Source of the DNA: Bacteroidales bacterium
Lineage (GTDB): Bacteria; Bacteroidota; Bacteroidia; Bacteroidales; UBA932
Direction of reading: 5' to 3'
Length of the DNA: 64,000 nucleotides
Assembly (NCBI GenBank): GCA_017519185.1
Contig: JAFWSX010000024.1
Coordinates: 1 to 64,000, forward strand
The position numbers were made by a program, and so were the translations under genes. Below the pieces are notes generated by a model. The model made no database searches, had not been told where the DNA came from, and saw only the letters and a list, made by a program, of their open reading frames with translations. This document shows, piece by piece, positions 1 through 14,359 of the stretch (position 1 is the first letter of the stretch; each line of letters begins with the position of its first letter).

Positions 1-861
1 ACTGATGGTCCTATGCCTCAGACTCGCGAGCACATCCTTCTCGCCCGTCAGGTGAACGTGCCGAGAATCCTCGTGTTCATGAACAAGGTTGACCTCGTTG
101 ACGACCCTGAGATGCTTGACCTCGTCGAGATGGAAATCCGCGAACTCCTCGCTTTCTACAAATTCGATGAGAACTGCCCGGTTATCCGCGGTTCAGCTCT
201 TGGTGCCCTTAACGGTGATCCTCACTGGGAGGATGTCGTTATGCAGCTTATGGACGCTGTTGACGAGTACATTCCGCTGCCGAAGCGTGACGTCGACAAA
301 CCGTTCCTTATGCCTATCGAGGATATCTTCTCTATCACTGGTCGTGGTACCGTTGCTACCGGCCGTATCGAGACAGGTGTCGTTAAGGTTGGTGACGAAG
401 TTCAGATCATCGGTCTTGGCGAAGAGCCTCGCAAGTCAGTCGTTACTGGTGTCGAGATGTTCCGCAAGATCCTTGACACAGGTGAAGCTGGTGACAACGT
501 AGGTCTTCTCCTCCGTGGTGTTGACAAGAAAGAAGTTAAACGTGGTCAGGTAATCGCTCACCCGAACACCATCACTCCTCACAAAGAGTTCAAGGCTCAG
601 ATTTACGTATTGAAGAAAGACGAAGGTGGCCGTCACACTCCGTTCCACAACAAGTATCGTCCGCAGTTCTTCATCCGTACTCTTGACATCACCGGTGAAA
701 TCACTCTTCCTGAAGGAACCGAGATGGTTATGCCTGGCGATAACGTAGAAATCAAAGTCGAGCTCATCTACCCTGTTGCTATCAACGAAGGTCTCCAGTT
801 CGCTATCCGCGAAGGTGGTCGTACCGTTGGTGCAGGTCAGGTAATCGGTCTGCTTGACTAA
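1..861 (+). CDS. tuf: Elongation factor Tu, 5'-truncated
   Basis: Delivers aminoacyl-tRNA to the ribosome as a GTPase. The window opens inside the G domain: the open frame runs from base 1 and includes the guanine-specificity motif NKVD (near base 82), followed by complete domains 2 and 3 (for example [13 protein letters not shown] and [16 protein letters not shown]), ending in [10 protein letters not shown] and TAA. About 285 residues are present; the P-loop and switch regions lie upstream of the window. The next gene is tRNA-Trp, only 14 bases on, then secE-nusG, the usual Bacteroidota order, so these are probably cotranscribed. Identity is certain; the true start is not visible. Confidence 0.98.
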   Translation, partial: TDGPMPQTREHILLARQVNVPRILVFMNKVDLVDDPEMLDLVEMEIRELLAFYKFDENCPVIRGSALGALNGDPHWEDVVMQLMDAVDEYIPLPKRDVDKPFLMPIEDIFSITGRGTVATGRIETGVVKVGDEVQIIGLGEEPRKSVVTGVEMFRKILDTGEAGDNVGLLLRGVDKKEVKRGQVIAHPNTITPHKEFKAQIYVLKKDEGGRHTPFHNKYRPQFFIRTLDITGEITLPEGTEMVMPGDNVEIKVELIYPVAINEGLQFAIREGGRTVGAGQVIGLLD

Positions 862-875
862 GACCATACTGGTCT

Positions 876-948
876 AGGGGAATAGAACAAGGGTAGTTCA
901 GCGGTCTCCAAAACCGTCGATGTGGGTTCGAATCCTGCTTCCCCTGCA
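876..948 (+). tRNA. tRNA-Trp (anticodon CCA)
   Basis: A cloverleaf can be folded by eye: acceptor AGGGGAA (876-882) pairs with TTCCCCT (939-945); D stem GAAC/GTTC (885-888/896-899); anticodon stem GCGGT/ACCGT (901-905/913-917) around loop CTCCAAA with anticodon CCA at 908-910; T loop TTCGAAT at 927-933. A CCA tail does not seem to be encoded. It lies between tuf and secE. Confidence 0.95.
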
Positions 949-1031
949 AATGCCGGATAGTTACGGATCCGGATGTTATTAACCGGCCGGAAAGGAAGCT
1001 TCCACCCTTCGAGGCCAACAAAATAATAACA

Positions 1032-1220
1032 ATGAGTAAACTCGGTACTTACGTTAAAGAGTCTTATAAAGAACTGACCACCAAGGTCACCTGGCCCACT
1101 TGGGACAAGCTCCAGAGCTCTGCCATCATCGTTATGGTTGCTTCTGTAGTCTGCGCCGTTGTTATCTGGGCTATGGACTTCGTCTTCAAGACCATCATGA
1201 CTGGTATCTACCAATTGTAA
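1032..1220 (+). CDS. secE: SecE, preprotein translocase subunit
   Basis: Single-span subunit that clamps SecY in the inner-membrane translocon. The 62-residue product has the expected single-TM layout: an amphipathic N-terminal part containing ELTTKVTWPTW (the SecE signature region), then one hydrophobic helix at about residues 28-50. Two bases separate it from nusG, so the two are one transcript and probably coupled. Length and position between tRNA-Trp and nusG are typical for Bacteroidota. Confidence 0.96.
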   Translation: MSKLGTYVKESYKELTTKVTWPTWDKLQSSAIIVMVASVVCAVVIWAMDFVFKTIMTGIYQL

Positions 1221-1222
1221 CC

Positions 1223-1786
1223 ATGAGCGAAACAGCCAAAAAATGGTACGTAGTCCGTACCGCAGGCGGTAAAGAGAAGAAAGCCAAGGAATATATCGAA
1301 AAGGAGATTGAGATCCACGGATTGCAACATCTGGTTTCTCAGGTCTTCATTCCCACCGAGAAATATTTCGAGATCAAAAACGGAAAAAGGGTAAGTGCGG
1401 AAAGGATATTCTTCCCCGGCTATATTCTCGTTGAAGCCAACCTTACGGGCGAAATCGAACACTTGATCAAGAACATTCCCTTCGTCGCAGGTTTCCTTTC
1501 TGAGAAGACCAACGGCAAAGGAAATGAGAAGAAACCTGTCCCTATCAGAGAATCTGAGTTGAACAGGATTCTTGGTCGCGTGGACACTTTGGCAGATCAG
1601 GACGAAGAAACTTTGACTCCTTACGTTATCGGCGAGGCGGTGAAGATCACAGACGGTCCGTTCAACGGATTTGACGGAACTGTCGAAGAGATCATGGAAG
1701 ACAAGCGCAAGCTTGGCGTCATGGTCAAGATCTTCGGCCGCAAGACCATCGTCGAACTGAATTTCTCGCAAGTAACCAAAGAATAA
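1223..1786 (+). CDS. nusG: Transcription termination/antitermination factor NusG
   Basis: Binds RNA polymerase and modulates pausing, Rho action and transcription-translation coupling. The 187-residue product begins [20 protein letters not shown] (NGN domain, WYVVR motif), carries the FFPGYILVE segment, and ends in a KOW domain (about 130-187: [18 protein letters not shown]). An in-frame extension to about base 1100 lies inside secE; the ATG at 1223, two bases after the secE stop, is the sensible start. Followed two bases later by rplK. Confidence 0.97.
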   Translation: MSETAKKWYVVRTAGGKEKKAKEYIEKEIEIHGLQHLVSQVFIPTEKYFEIKNGKRVSAERIFFPGYILVEANLTGEIEHLIKNIPFVAGFLSEKTNGKGNEKKPVPIRESELNRILGRVDTLADQDEETLTPYVIGEAVKITDGPFNGFDGTVEEIMEDKRKLGVMVKIFGRKTIVELNFSQVTKE

Positions 1787-1788
1787 TT

Positions 1789-2235
1789 ATGGCAAAAGAA
1801 ATTGCAGGGTTTATCAAACTGCAGATCAAGGCAGGTGCTGCCAATCCGTCTCCGCCTGTAGGACCGGCTCTCGGTTCAAAGGGTGTGAACATCATGGATT
1901 TCTGCAAACAGTTCAACGCCCGCACTCAAGACAAGGCTGGCAAGATTTTGCCGGTTGTTATCACTGTCTATAGTGATAAGTCTTTTTCTTTCGTAGTCAA
2001 ACAGCCCCCGATGGCTATCCTCATCAAGGAAGCCGCCAAGGTTGACAAAGGCAGCTCTGAGCCTAACCGCAAGAAAGTTGCTACCCTCACCTGGGCACAG
2101 GTACGTGAGATTGCAAAAGAAAAGATGCCTGACCTCAACTGCTTCACAGAGAAGTCAGCCATGAAACTTGTGGCAGGTACTGCCAGAAGTATGGGTATCT
2201 ATGTTGAGGGAGAATTTCCTGCTGACGTAAATTAA
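1789..2235 (+). CDS. rplK: 50S ribosomal protein L11
   Basis: Binds the GTPase-associated region of 23S rRNA together with L10/L12 and is needed for stringent-response sensing. The 148-residue protein shows the N-terminal signature [20 protein letters not shown] (residues 15-34, the proline-rich element) and the C-terminal RNA-binding domain ending in [10 protein letters not shown]. Normal length. It sits in the nusG-rplK-rplA-rplJ-rplL series with 2-12 base gaps. Confidence 0.98.
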   Translation: MAKEIAGFIKLQIKAGAANPSPPVGPALGSKGVNIMDFCKQFNARTQDKAGKILPVVITVYSDKSFSFVVKQPPMAILIKEAAKVDKGSSEPNRKKVATLTWAQVREIAKEKMPDLNCFTEKSAMKLVAGTARSMGIYVEGEFPADVN

Positions 2236-2247
2236 AGATCACACGCA

Positions 2248-2949
2248 ATGAGTAAGTTAACAAAGAATCAACAGGCTATGGCTGCCAAATTTGACAGCAG
2301 CAAGCAATACAAGTTGACTGAGGCCTGCGAGCTGGTTAAGGAAATTTCCTACACCAAGTTCGATGCTTCTGTCGAGTTGTCTGTACGTCTTGGCGTCGAC
2401 CCTCGTAAAGCGAACCAGATGGTCCGTGGCGTCGTGACTCTTCCGCACGGCACCGGTAAGGTGACCCGCGTCCTCTGCCTCTGCACTCCCGACAAGGAGA
2501 ACGAAGCAAAGGAAGCCGGAGCAGACTACGTTGGTCTGGATGACTATGTAGAGAAGATCAAAGGCGGTTGGACCGATGTTGATGTCATCATCTGTACTCC
2601 TTCAGTGATGGGCAAGATCGGTGCACTCGGCCGTATTCTCGGTCCCCGTGGCCTTATGCCTAACCCCAAGACAGGAACTGTCACAATGGAAGTTGGCAAA
2701 GCCATCAAAGAAGTTAAAGCCGGTAAGATTGATTTCAAGGTAGACAAGCAGGGTATCGTGCACTCAGCAATCGGAAAGGTTTCTTTCTCTGCCGCACAGC
2801 TCAACGACAATGCCGTTGAATTCATCAATGCCATCATCAAGCTGAAACCTCAAGCACTCAAAGGCACTTATGTGAAGAGCATCTATATGTCTTCTACAAT
2901 GAGCGCCGGTATCAATGTCGATAGCAAGTCAGTAGGTGTCGCCGATTAA
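2248..2949 (+). CDS. rplA: 50S ribosomal protein L1
   Basis: Primary 23S rRNA-binding protein forming the L1 stalk, and in many bacteria the translational repressor of the L11-L1 messenger. The 233-residue product contains the L1 signature around [18 protein letters not shown] and the [14 protein letters not shown] segment. Normal length. The 12-base space to rplK leaves little room for an L1 operator here; if L1 autoregulates, the site would be upstream of rplK. Confidence 0.98.
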   Translation: MSKLTKNQQAMAAKFDSSKQYKLTEACELVKEISYTKFDASVELSVRLGVDPRKANQMVRGVVTLPHGTGKVTRVLCLCTPDKENEAKEAGADYVGLDDYVEKIKGGWTDVDVIICTPSVMGKIGALGRILGPRGLMPNPKTGTVTMEVGKAIKEVKAGKIDFKVDKQGIVHSAIGKVSFSAAQLNDNAVEFINAIIKLKPQALKGTYVKSIYMSSTMSAGINVDSKSVGVAD

Positions 2950-2960
2950 CAATTTGTATC

Positions 2961-3479
2961 ATGAAGAAAGAACTCAAAGAACAAATCATTGAACAGATAG
3001 CGGCACAACTCGAAGCCACTCCGGACTTTTACGTTACGGATATCGAAGGCCTCAACGCAGAGCAGACTTCTGCCCTTCGCCGCGCTTGCTTTGAACATGG
3101 CATCAAACTCATGGTGGTTAAGAACACCCTCCTCGAGAAAGTTCTTGACAAAGGAACCGACGAACAGAAGTCACTTTGCCAGACTCTCAAGGGTTCTACC
3201 GCTCTGATGTTCTCAGATGTAGTGAATGCTCCCGCTAAGCTCATCAAGGAAATGCAGTCAACTCTCGGCAAACCCGAGCTCAAGGGTGCATATCTCCAGG
3301 AATGTGCTTACATCGGCGCCGAAAACCTCGAGACTCTCGTAAACATCAAGTCTCGCGAGGAACTCATCGGCGATATCATCGGCTTGCTGCAATCACCTAT
3401 GAAGAACGTCATCTCTGCACTCCAGAATGCAGGTGGCCAGACTATCGCAGGTATTGTCAAGACCTTATCGGAAAAATAA
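2961..3479 (+). CDS. rplJ: 50S ribosomal protein L10
   Basis: Anchors L7/L12 dimers to the ribosomal stalk. The 172-residue product has the N-terminal rRNA-binding part (YVTDIEGLNAEQTSALRR, VVKNTLLEKVL) and a C-terminal helix for L7/L12 binding. It starts 11 bases after rplA, so the long rplJ leader used for L10 autoregulation in enterobacteria has no room here. Confidence 0.97.
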   Translation: MKKELKEQIIEQIAAQLEATPDFYVTDIEGLNAEQTSALRRACFEHGIKLMVVKNTLLEKVLDKGTDEQKSLCQTLKGSTALMFSDVVNAPAKLIKEMQSTLGKPELKGAYLQECAYIGAENLETLVNIKSREELIGDIIGLLQSPMKNVISALQNAGGQTIAGIVKTLSEK

Positions 3480-3518
3480 AAACATAGAACAAAAACAATT
3501 AAAAAATAAACAACAATT

Positions 3519-3896
3519 ATGGCAGACATTAAAAAATTGGCAGAAGAGTTGGTAAACCTTACTGTTAAAGACGTTCAGGAACTTGCACAGGTCCTCAAAG
3601 AAGAATATGGCATCGAGCCTGCAGCTGCAGCTGTCGCTGTAGCAGCCGCTCCTGCAGCAGCTGGTGAAGCAGCCGCAGCAGAGAAGACTGAATTCGATGT
3701 TGTTCTCGTATCAGCAGGTCAGGCTAAACTTCAGGTCGTAAAGGCCGTTAAGGAAGCCCTCGGTCTCGGACTTAAGGAAGCTAAGGATCTTACCGACGCT
3801 GCTCCTAACACCATCAAGGAAAAAGTATCTAAAGCTGAAGCTGAACAGATAAAGGCCGCTCTCGAAGAAGCAGGTGCTGAAGTTGAAATCAAATAA
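3519..3896 (+). CDS. rplL: 50S ribosomal protein L7/L12
   Basis: Recruits translational GTPases to the ribosome. The 125-residue protein has an N-terminal dimerisation domain (about 1-33), an Ala-rich hinge (about 34-55, [15 protein letters not shown]) and the C-terminal factor-binding domain with [15 protein letters not shown]. The A/T-rich 39-base gap after rplJ (AAAAACAATTAAAAAATAAA) may act as an enhancer of initiation, consistent with L12 being made in excess; that last point is inference. Confidence 0.98.
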   Translation: MADIKKLAEELVNLTVKDVQELAQVLKEEYGIEPAAAAVAVAAAPAAAGEAAAAEKTEFDVVLVSAGQAKLQVVKAVKEALGLGLKEAKDLTDAAPNTIKEKVSKAEAEQIKAALEEAGAEVEIK

Positions 3897-3934
3897 TTTC
3901 ACCAGCTTTTCAGCAAGAGCTCTCTAAAGCATTT

Positions 3935-3967
3935 AGGTATAGGGTCATAAAACGCCCTATACCTTTT
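3935..3967 (+). terminator. Intrinsic terminator-like attenuator between rplL and rpoB
   Basis: A perfect 10-bp stem, AGGTATAGGG (3935-3944) with CCCTATACCT (3955-3964), has a 10-base loop and runs straight into T5. It lies in the 111-base gap between rplL and rpoB. Because rpoB shows no obvious strong promoter of its own after it, the hairpin most likely terminates only part of the transcripts, setting the ratio of ribosomal protein to RNA polymerase messages as the rplL-rpoB attenuator does in E. coli. Partial readthrough is inference. Confidence 0.75.
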
Positions 3968-4007
3968 TGTCGTTATAAAAGTCATTTCATAACAACTATT
4001 CTAACAA

Positions 4008-7000
4008 ATGCCTCAAAAGTCTAACAATCAGCGAATTTCATTCGCAACTTCCAAAACACTCCTTGACTATCCCGATTTTCTCGAGGTGCAGCTCAAATCC
4101 TTCAAGGATTTCTTCCAGCTTGACACCACCGCAGAAAACCGTCGTAGCGAAGGTTTGTTCAAGGTGTTCCAGGAGATATTTCCAATAACGGACACACGCA
4201 ACAACTTCGTGCTGGAGTTCATCGACTATTTCGTCGACCCTCCCCGTTATTCGATTGAAGAATGCCTTGACAGAGGCCTGACTTACAGCGTTCCGCTCAA
4301 AGCGAAGCTGAAACTGTACTGCACAGACCCTGAACACGAAGATTTTGACACGGTCATTCAGGACGTCTTCCTGGGGGCAATCCCCTATATGACTCCTCGC
4401 GGAACATTCATCATCAACGGTTCCGAGCGTATCGTCGTGTCACAGCTGCACCGTTCTCCAGGCGTATTTTTCGGACAGAACCTGCATGCCAACGGCACAA
4501 AGCTCTATTCTGCCCGCATCATCCCGTTCAAAGGAAGCTGGATCGAGTTTGCAACCGACATCAACAATGTGATGTATGCATACATCGACCGCAAGAAGAA
4601 ATTGCCTGTCACTACTCTTCTCAGGGCCATCGGCTACGAGAGTGACAAGGATATCCTCAACATCTTCGACCTTGCAGAAGAAATCAAGGTCAACAAGACC
4701 AATCTGAAGAAATGCATCGGACGCAAGCTTGCAGCCAGGGTTCTCAAGACCTGGAACGAAGATTTCGTGGATGAAGACACCGGAGAGGTTGTCTACATCG
4801 AGCGTAACGAAGTCATCGTCGACCGCGAGAAGATCCTCGACGAAACCGACATCGAGGATATCATCGATTCTGGCGTAGCCACCATTCTCGTCCACAAGGA
4901 CGACGCCAACAGCTCCGAATATTCTATAATCCACAACACTCTGCAGAAAGACCAGTGCAACTCCGAAAAGGAAGCCATTCTCTACACCTACCGTCAGCTG
5001 CGCAACTCCGAACCGCCGGATGAGGCAACTGCCAGGGATGTCATCGAGAAACTGTTCTTCTCTGACAAGAGATATGACCTCGGTGACGTGGGACGTTACC
5101 GCATCAACCGCAAGCTCGGTCTGAGCACTCCCGCCGAAACCAGAGTCCTCACCAAGGAAGACATCATCGAGATCATCAAATACTTGATCCAGCTGATGAA
5201 CTCAAAAGCAGCAGTCGACGATATCGACCACCTCAGCAACCGTCGTATCCGCACTGTAGGCGAGCAGCTGGCCAACCAGTTCAGCGTAGGTCTCAGCCGC
5301 ATCGCACGTACCATCCGCGAGAGGATGAACGTCCGCGACAATGAAGTCTTCACTCCTATCGACCTGATCAATGCCAAGACATTGAGTAGCGTCATCAACA
5401 GCTTCTTCGGCACCAGCCAGCTGAGCCAGTTCATGGACCAGATCAACCCTCTGGCCGAAATGACCCACAAACGCCGTCTCAGCGCCCTCGGTCCCGGAGG
5501 TCTGAGCCGTGACCGTGCCGGTTTCGAGGTACGTGACGTGCACTACACCCATTACGGCCGTCTCTGCCCTATCGAAACCCCTGAAGGCCCGAACATCGGT
5601 CTTATCTCTTCACTCTGCGTATACGCCCGCATCAACCCTCTCGGTTTCATCGAGACTCCTTACCGCAAGGTAAATGAAGGCAAGGTTGACCTCAGCGACG
5701 AAGGCTGCGTATATCTCAGCGCCGAGGAAGAGGAAGAGAAGAAGGTGGCACTGGCCAACGTTCATCTTGACGATGAAGGCAACATCACAGACGAGCGCAT
5801 CAGCTGCCGTTTCCAGGCTGACTTCCCCGTTGTCGGAAAGAACGAAGTCAACCTGATGGACGTAGCGCCCAACCAGATATCATCAATCGCCGCATCGCTC
5901 ATTCCGTTCCTGGAGCACGACGATGCCAACCGTGCATTGATGGGAAGTAACATGATGCGCCAGGCTGTTCCTATCATCAAGCCTGAGGCTCCTATCGTAG
6001 GTACCGGCCTCGAAGGCCCCGTCATCCGCGACAGCCGCACGCAGATCACCGCTACAGGCAAAGGTGAAGTAGTATTCGTCGACGCCCGCGAGATCCACAT
6101 CAAGTATGAGCGCACAGAAGCCGAGAAGTTCGTAAGCTTCGATCCTGAAATCACGGTCTACAAACTCCCTCTCTGGAGAAAGACCAACCAGAATACTACC
6201 ATCCACCTCACTCCCATCGTCCGCAAGGGCGACAAGGTGAAACCCGGACAGATCCTCACCGAAGGTTATTCAAGCCAGAACGGCGAACTCGCCCTCGGCC
6301 GTAACCTCAAGGTAGCGTTCATGCCCTGGAAGGGATACAACTTCGAGGATGCCATCGTCCTCAGCGAAAAGATCATCCGCGAAGACATCTTCACGTCTAT
6401 CCACGTGGATGAATACATAATGGAAGTGCGTGACACCAAGCGCGGTATGGAAGAGCTCACAAGCGACATTCCAAACGTCAGCGAGGATGCCACCAAAGAT
6501 CTTGACGAGAACGGTATCATCCGCATCGGCGCATCTGTCGAGCCGGGTGACATCCTCATCGGTAAGATCACTCCGAAAGGCGAAAGCGATCCTTCTCCTG
6601 AAGAGAAACTCCTCCGCGCCATCTTCGGCGACAAGGCCGGTGACGTGAAAGACGCATCTCTCAAGGCTTCTCCTTCACTGTCGGGCGTCATCATCGACAA
6701 GCGACTCTACAGCCGCATCAACTCGAAAGAGACCGGCAAGAAAGAGAAAGCCCAGATCAAGGCCCAAGAACAGGCTGCTACAGAAGAGTTCCTGCGCAAG
6801 ACCGGCGAACTCCGCACCCTGTTCATCGACAAGCTCTGCACCCTCACCGAGGGCAAGAAGAGCGCCGGTGTCATCGACCTCTTCAACGTCGAGATCATCG
6901 CCAAGGGTGCCGACTTCACCCGCGAGGCTCTCGAAGCCATCGACTACAATGTCATCAGCCCTGTGAAATGGACTTCTGACAAGAACACCAACAACATGAT

Positions 7001-7829
7001 CAAGACTCTCATAGGCAATTACCTGATTGCCTACAAGGAGCAGGATGCGCAGCTCAAGCACATCAAGTACAACCTTACCATCGGCGATGAACTGCCTAAC
7101 GGCATCATGCAGCTGGCCAAGGTTTACGTCGCCAAGAAGCGCAAGATCAGAGTCGGTGACAAGATGGCCGGCCGCCACGGTAACAAGGGTATCGTTGCCA
7201 AGGTCGTACGCGACGAAGACATGCCGTTCCTCGAGGACGGTACTCCTGTCGACATCGTCCTCAACCCTATGGGTGTGCCTAGCCGTATGAACCTCGGTCA
7301 GATTTTCGAAACCGTGCTCGGTTGGGCCGGCAAGGAACTTGGACTGAAGTTCGCCACACCTATTTTCGACGGTGCCTCACTCGAAGACATCTGCAAGTAC
7401 ACCGACAAGGCAGGCGTGCCTCGTTTCGGAAAGACTTATCTGCGTAACGGCGAAACCGGAGAACTCTTCGACCAGCCGGCAACAGTAGGTGTCATCTACA
7501 TGATCAAACTGGGTCACATGGTTGACGACAAGATGCACGCAAGAAGCATCGGTCCTTACTCTCTCATCACCCAGCAGCCTCTCGGCGGTAAAGCCCAGTT
7601 CGGAGGCCAGCGTTTCGGAGAGATGGAGGTATGGGCACTCGAGGCCTTCGGTGCGGCCAACGTGCTTCAGGAAATCCTGACAATCAAGTCAGACGACGTC
7701 ACAGGAAGGGCCAGAGCTTACGAAGCCATCGTCAAGGGCGACCCGATGCCTACTCCGGGCATCCCCGAATCGCTCAACGTTCTCATTCACGAGCTCTGCG
7801 GTCTCGGCCTGAGCATTCACCTGGATTAA
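4008..7829 (+). CDS. rpoB: DNA-directed RNA polymerase subunit beta
   Basis: Catalytic-core subunit of RNA polymerase. The 1273-residue product is full length for Bacteroidota. Landmarks include the rifampicin-pocket region [17 protein letters not shown] followed by [18 protein letters not shown], the [11 protein letters not shown] motif, GRHGNKGIV and the C-terminal switch/clamp region [20 protein letters not shown]. Residues equivalent to E. coli D516, H526 and S531 are the sensitive forms. The start [16 protein letters not shown] is supported by homologous N-termini. rpoC follows after 17 bases. Confidence 0.99.
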   Translation: MPQKSNNQRISFATSKTLLDYPDFLEVQLKSFKDFFQLDTTAENRRSEGLFKVFQEIFPITDTRNNFVLEFIDYFVDPPRYSIEECLDRGLTYSVPLKAKLKLYCTDPEHEDFDTVIQDVFLGAIPYMTPRGTFIINGSERIVVSQLHRSPGVFFGQNLHANGTKLYSARIIPFKGSWIEFATDINNVMYAYIDRKKKLPVTTLLRAIGYESDKDILNIFDLAEEIKVNKTNLKKCIGRKLAARVLKTWNEDFVDEDTGEVVYIERNEVIVDREKILDETDIEDIIDSGVATILVHKDDANSSEYSIIHNTLQKDQCNSEKEAILYTYRQLRNSEPPDEATARDVIEKLFFSDKRYDLGDVGRYRINRKLGLSTPAETRVLTKEDIIEIIKYLIQLMNSKAAVDDIDHLSNRRIRTVGEQLANQFSVGLSRIARTIRERMNVRDNEVFTPIDLINAKTLSSVINSFFGTSQLSQFMDQINPLAEMTHKRRLSALGPGGLSRDRAGFEVRDVHYTHYGRLCPIETPEGPNIGLISSLCVYARINPLGFIETPYRKVNEGKVDLSDEGCVYLSAEEEEEKKVALANVHLDDEGNITDERISCRFQADFPVVGKNEVNLMDVAPNQISSIAASLIPFLEHDDANRALMGSNMMRQAVPIIKPEAPIVGTGLEGPVIRDSRTQITATGKGEVVFVDAREIHIKYERTEAEKFVSFDPEITVYKLPLWRKTNQNTTIHLTPIVRKGDKVKPGQILTEGYSSQNGELALGRNLKVAFMPWKGYNFEDAIVLSEKIIREDIFTSIHVDEYIMEVRDTKRGMEELTSDIPNVSEDATKDLDENGIIRIGASVEPGDILIGKITPKGESDPSPEEKLLRAIFGDKAGDVKDASLKASPSLSGVIIDKRLYSRINSKETGKKEKAQIKAQEQAATEEFLRKTGELRTLFIDKLCTLTEGKKSAGVIDLFNVEIIAKGADFTREALEAIDYNVISPVKWTSDKNTNNMIKTLIGNYLIAYKEQDAQLKHIKYNLTIGDELPNGIMQLAKVYVAKKRKIRVGDKMAGRHGNKGIVAKVVRDEDMPFLEDGTPVDIVLNPMGVPSRMNLGQIFETVLGWAGKELGLKFATPIFDGASLEDICKYTDKAGVPRFGKTYLRNGETGELFDQPATVGVIYMIKLGHMVDDKMHARSIGPYSLITQQPLGGKAQFGGQRFGEMEVWALEAFGAANVLQEILTIKSDDVTGRARAYEAIVKGDPMPTPGIPESLNVLIHELCGLGLSIHLD

Positions 7830-7846
7830 TTAATTAGCTGATCATT

Positions 7847-12118
<4,272 letters not shown>

Positions 12119-12139
12119 GCAGGCACTCATAAAAGAAAG

Positions 12140-12173
12140 AGAGTCCGGATTTTCCTTCCGGACTCTTTTTTTT
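12140..12173 (+). terminator. Intrinsic terminator of the rpoBC operon
   Basis: A perfect 10-bp stem AGAGTCCGGA (12140-12149) / TCCGGACTCT (12157-12166) with a 7-base loop ends in a run of eight T. It lies 22 bases after the rpoC stop and just ahead of the next plus-strand gene. Confidence 0.93.
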
Positions 12174-12186
12174 GTACTTTTATTCT

Positions 12187-12852
12187 ATGAAAAAGTTTTT
12201 AGCCGCATTCGCCCTTCTCTTTTTTGTGTTTACCGCATCCGGACAAGATGCCGTGATGTCTTCGTGGCCCTATCTCTACCCTGAATTTGCAAAAGGAACC
12301 GTCTGGATGAACGACGGCAAGAAATACGAGAGGGAACTGAACATCCACGTTGCAAAGGGACGGCTCCATTTCGTGGACGGCGGTGCAATAAAGGAAGCAA
12401 ATCCTGGTGAAATCAACCTGGTCGAACTGAACGGCGACCAGTTTACCGTCCTGAACGGAGATGTCGTCAAGGTCTCAGGGGATCTGGACCGCTGCTACGT
12501 GGCAAAGAGAACATCTATAGACTACCAGAAGCTTAACGAGACCGATGGCCCGTATGGCACCAAAATCGACGCCGGAGCCACTTTGAGCCTGACGACTTTC
12601 GAACTGACAGGTGTCGCAGCCAGCTACACAGAACTGCTCCGCAACCGCAATGAGGGCAGTTCGCTGCCACTTAAGAATGACTATTATCTCGTATTCGGCG
12701 GCAAGGTGCTTAACGCTTCCAAAAAAGCTGTCGAGAACAGCCTGGATGCCGAAGGGAAAGCCGCTTTCAAAACGTTCCAGAAGCAGAACAAAATCAAATG
12801 GCAGGATACTGCCAGCCTCCTCCAGCTGGTAGATTTCCTGGCCGGGTTATAA
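12187..12852 (+). CDS. Exported protein of unknown function (paralogue of 20828-21496)
   Basis: I do not recognise a named family. The 221-residue product, from the ATG at 12187, has a Sec signal peptide (MKKFLAAFALLFFVFTASGQ) and then a conserved core: SSWPYLYPEFAKGTVWMNDG, an AKGRLHFVDGG segment, LNGDQFTVLNGDVVKV and a C-terminal AAFKTFQKQNKIKW...LLQLVDFL. The minus-strand gene at 20828-21496 is a clear paralogue along its whole length. The product is probably periplasmic or surface-associated. It converges on the operon at 12860-21496 with only seven bases between stops. Confidence 0.75.
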   Translation: MKKFLAAFALLFFVFTASGQDAVMSSWPYLYPEFAKGTVWMNDGKKYERELNIHVAKGRLHFVDGGAIKEANPGEINLVELNGDQFTVLNGDVVKVSGDLDRCYVAKRTSIDYQKLNETDGPYGTKIDAGATLSLTTFELTGVAASYTELLRNRNEGSSLPLKNDYYLVFGGKVLNASKKAVENSLDAEGKAAFKTFQKQNKIKWQDTASLLQLVDFLAGL

Positions 12853-12859
12853 TCCTTTT

Positions 12860-14350
12860 TTATTTAGCTGCAGGGATGGTGACGGTTTCGGTGTCGCGGA
12901 CGAGGTTCGCGAGCTCCTGGGCTGTGTATGGAATGTCCTCTACGGTGAATTCCGGCACATTGAAGGAGTACATAAAGAATGTCGACCACTTCGGATTCTT
13001 CATAGGCAGGGCGAAAGGCTTGCCGAAGGTGCCGTCACCATTGTGGTGGGCAAAATAGACGCGTGTGTAGTGGGCGTCGTCCCTGCGGGTCGTGAAAGCT
13101 ACCCATTCACCTGTGCTCGACCACGAATGGTAGCTCTCAGGCAGATTGCTGTTGACTTCGTCTATTGCGCGCCAAGTGCCATCTTGCAGATCAAGAAGAT
13201 ACAGGTCAGCATCCTCGTGCCAAATGTGGAATACTCCGTACTCTCCCATTGCAAACATCAGCCAGCGGCCGTCAGGCGAAACCCTGGGGATGGATATGCT
13301 CTTCCCCATCGCCGAAGCGTCAATGACTTTCACAGGTTCGCCCCAGCTGCGGTTGTCAGGATCGAAATCAATGTAGTACAGGTCGTATCGGATGTCTTCG
13401 TAATGCTCGTAGAAATAAGTGGTCTTCTGTTCCGGCTCGCCGTCGTAGGGCATATAAGCCGAAGTGAAATAGAGCCTGCGGCCGTCCGGTGCCCAGGCGG
13501 GGAAGCACTCGAGAGCATCCGGGTCGTCATACACCAGCTGCACTTCGTTCCTGTCCAGGTCGTAGAGTATCAGCTGGCTGTTGTCGTCGATAACCTCCAG
13601 CAGATTGCGATGATGGCTGTGGAACTCCTGATATGTGAAGTTGGTGGAATATGCTATGTAGTTGTATTTGGGATTCCAGGCAGGATAGACTCCGGAAGAA
13701 ATGGTCGAGTCATTCTTCATATTGATCTTGCGTACGTCGTCGCCGCGAAGGATCATTGTTCCTCCCAGGTACTGACGCACGTGGATCTGCATTTCGTCTG
13801 TGCCGTAATTGCGGAAATGATGGCAGTTCATACACTGCACCTGAGCCCCGTCGTGAAGTATCCGGTTGTCATAGAACTCCCTCTCCCCGTAACCCGTCAG
13901 GTCGCGTATCATAAGCGACAGATGCTCGAAATTCTCGAAATTCGGCGGAATAAGCCTGTATGAGAGGTATTGGTCTATCGGGCCTGCAACGTCGAAATAG
14001 AAGGGCTCAAAACGCATCCAGGAGCCATCCTTGCGCATATATGTCACTACTTCCACTCGCCTGGCACCGGTCATCAGCTTTTTCCAGTCCTTGGCTGACG
14101 GGACAGCCCTGTCCTTCCCTTTCACTACTACTTGGTTGTCACCGGCAGAGAAGACGGTCACATAGCGGCTTCCACCCTCATCATAGGCAAAGGTCAGCGG
14201 AGCTATGTTGGAAGGAATGGTCACTCCCGAATAATCGGGATTCGCCGAAGGTGTCCTGCCGGCAGGTTCAGCCTTCTGGGGCACACCTGCGCAGGCCTGG
14301 AGCGCAGCCACGACTGTCAGTATCGTTATAATTCTATATAGGGCTTTCAT
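12860..14350 (-). CDS. TolB-like propeller lipoprotein with a CxxCH motif
   Basis: The 496-residue product has a lipoprotein signal with lipobox Cys20 (AALQAC). At residues 173-177 it reads CMNCH followed by HF, the sequence of a c-type haem attachment site; the rest (about 210-430) has WD40/TolB-like repeats such as YPAWNPKYNYIAYSTN, FPAWAPDGRRLYFTSA and RVSPDGRWLMFAM. A Bacteroidota family with one CxxCH ahead of PD40 repeats is known but its function is not settled. It is the last gene of the minus-strand operon, nine bases after the DUF6057 gene. Haem binding is inferred from the motif only. Confidence 0.8.
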   Translation of the reverse strand: MKALYRIITILTVVAALQACAGVPQKAEPAGRTPSANPDYSGVTIPSNIAPLTFAYDEGGSRYVTVFSAGDNQVVVKGKDRAVPSAKDWKKLMTGARRVEVVTYMRKDGSWMRFEPFYFDVAGPIDQYLSYRLIPPNFENFEHLSLMIRDLTGYGEREFYDNRILHDGAQVQCMNCHHFRNYGTDEMQIHVRQYLGGTMILRGDDVRKINMKNDSTISSGVYPAWNPKYNYIAYSTNFTYQEFHSHHRNLLEVIDDNSQLILYDLDRNEVQLVYDDPDALECFPAWAPDGRRLYFTSAYMPYDGEPEQKTTYFYEHYEDIRYDLYYIDFDPDNRSWGEPVKVIDASAMGKSISIPRVSPDGRWLMFAMGEYGVFHIWHEDADLYLLDLQDGTWRAIDEVNSNLPESYHSWSSTGEWVAFTTRRDDAHYTRVYFAHHNGDGTFGKPFALPMKNPKWSTFFMYSFNVPEFTVEDIPYTAQELANLVRDTETVTIPAAK

Positions 14351-14359
14351 ACCGGACTG

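Noticed and set aside
5390-5600. Possible rifampicin-resistance change in rpoB (Ile where E. coli has Asn518)
   Set aside because: The residues most tied to resistance (equivalents of D516, H526, S531) are the sensitive forms, and position 518 varies naturally among Bacteroidota.
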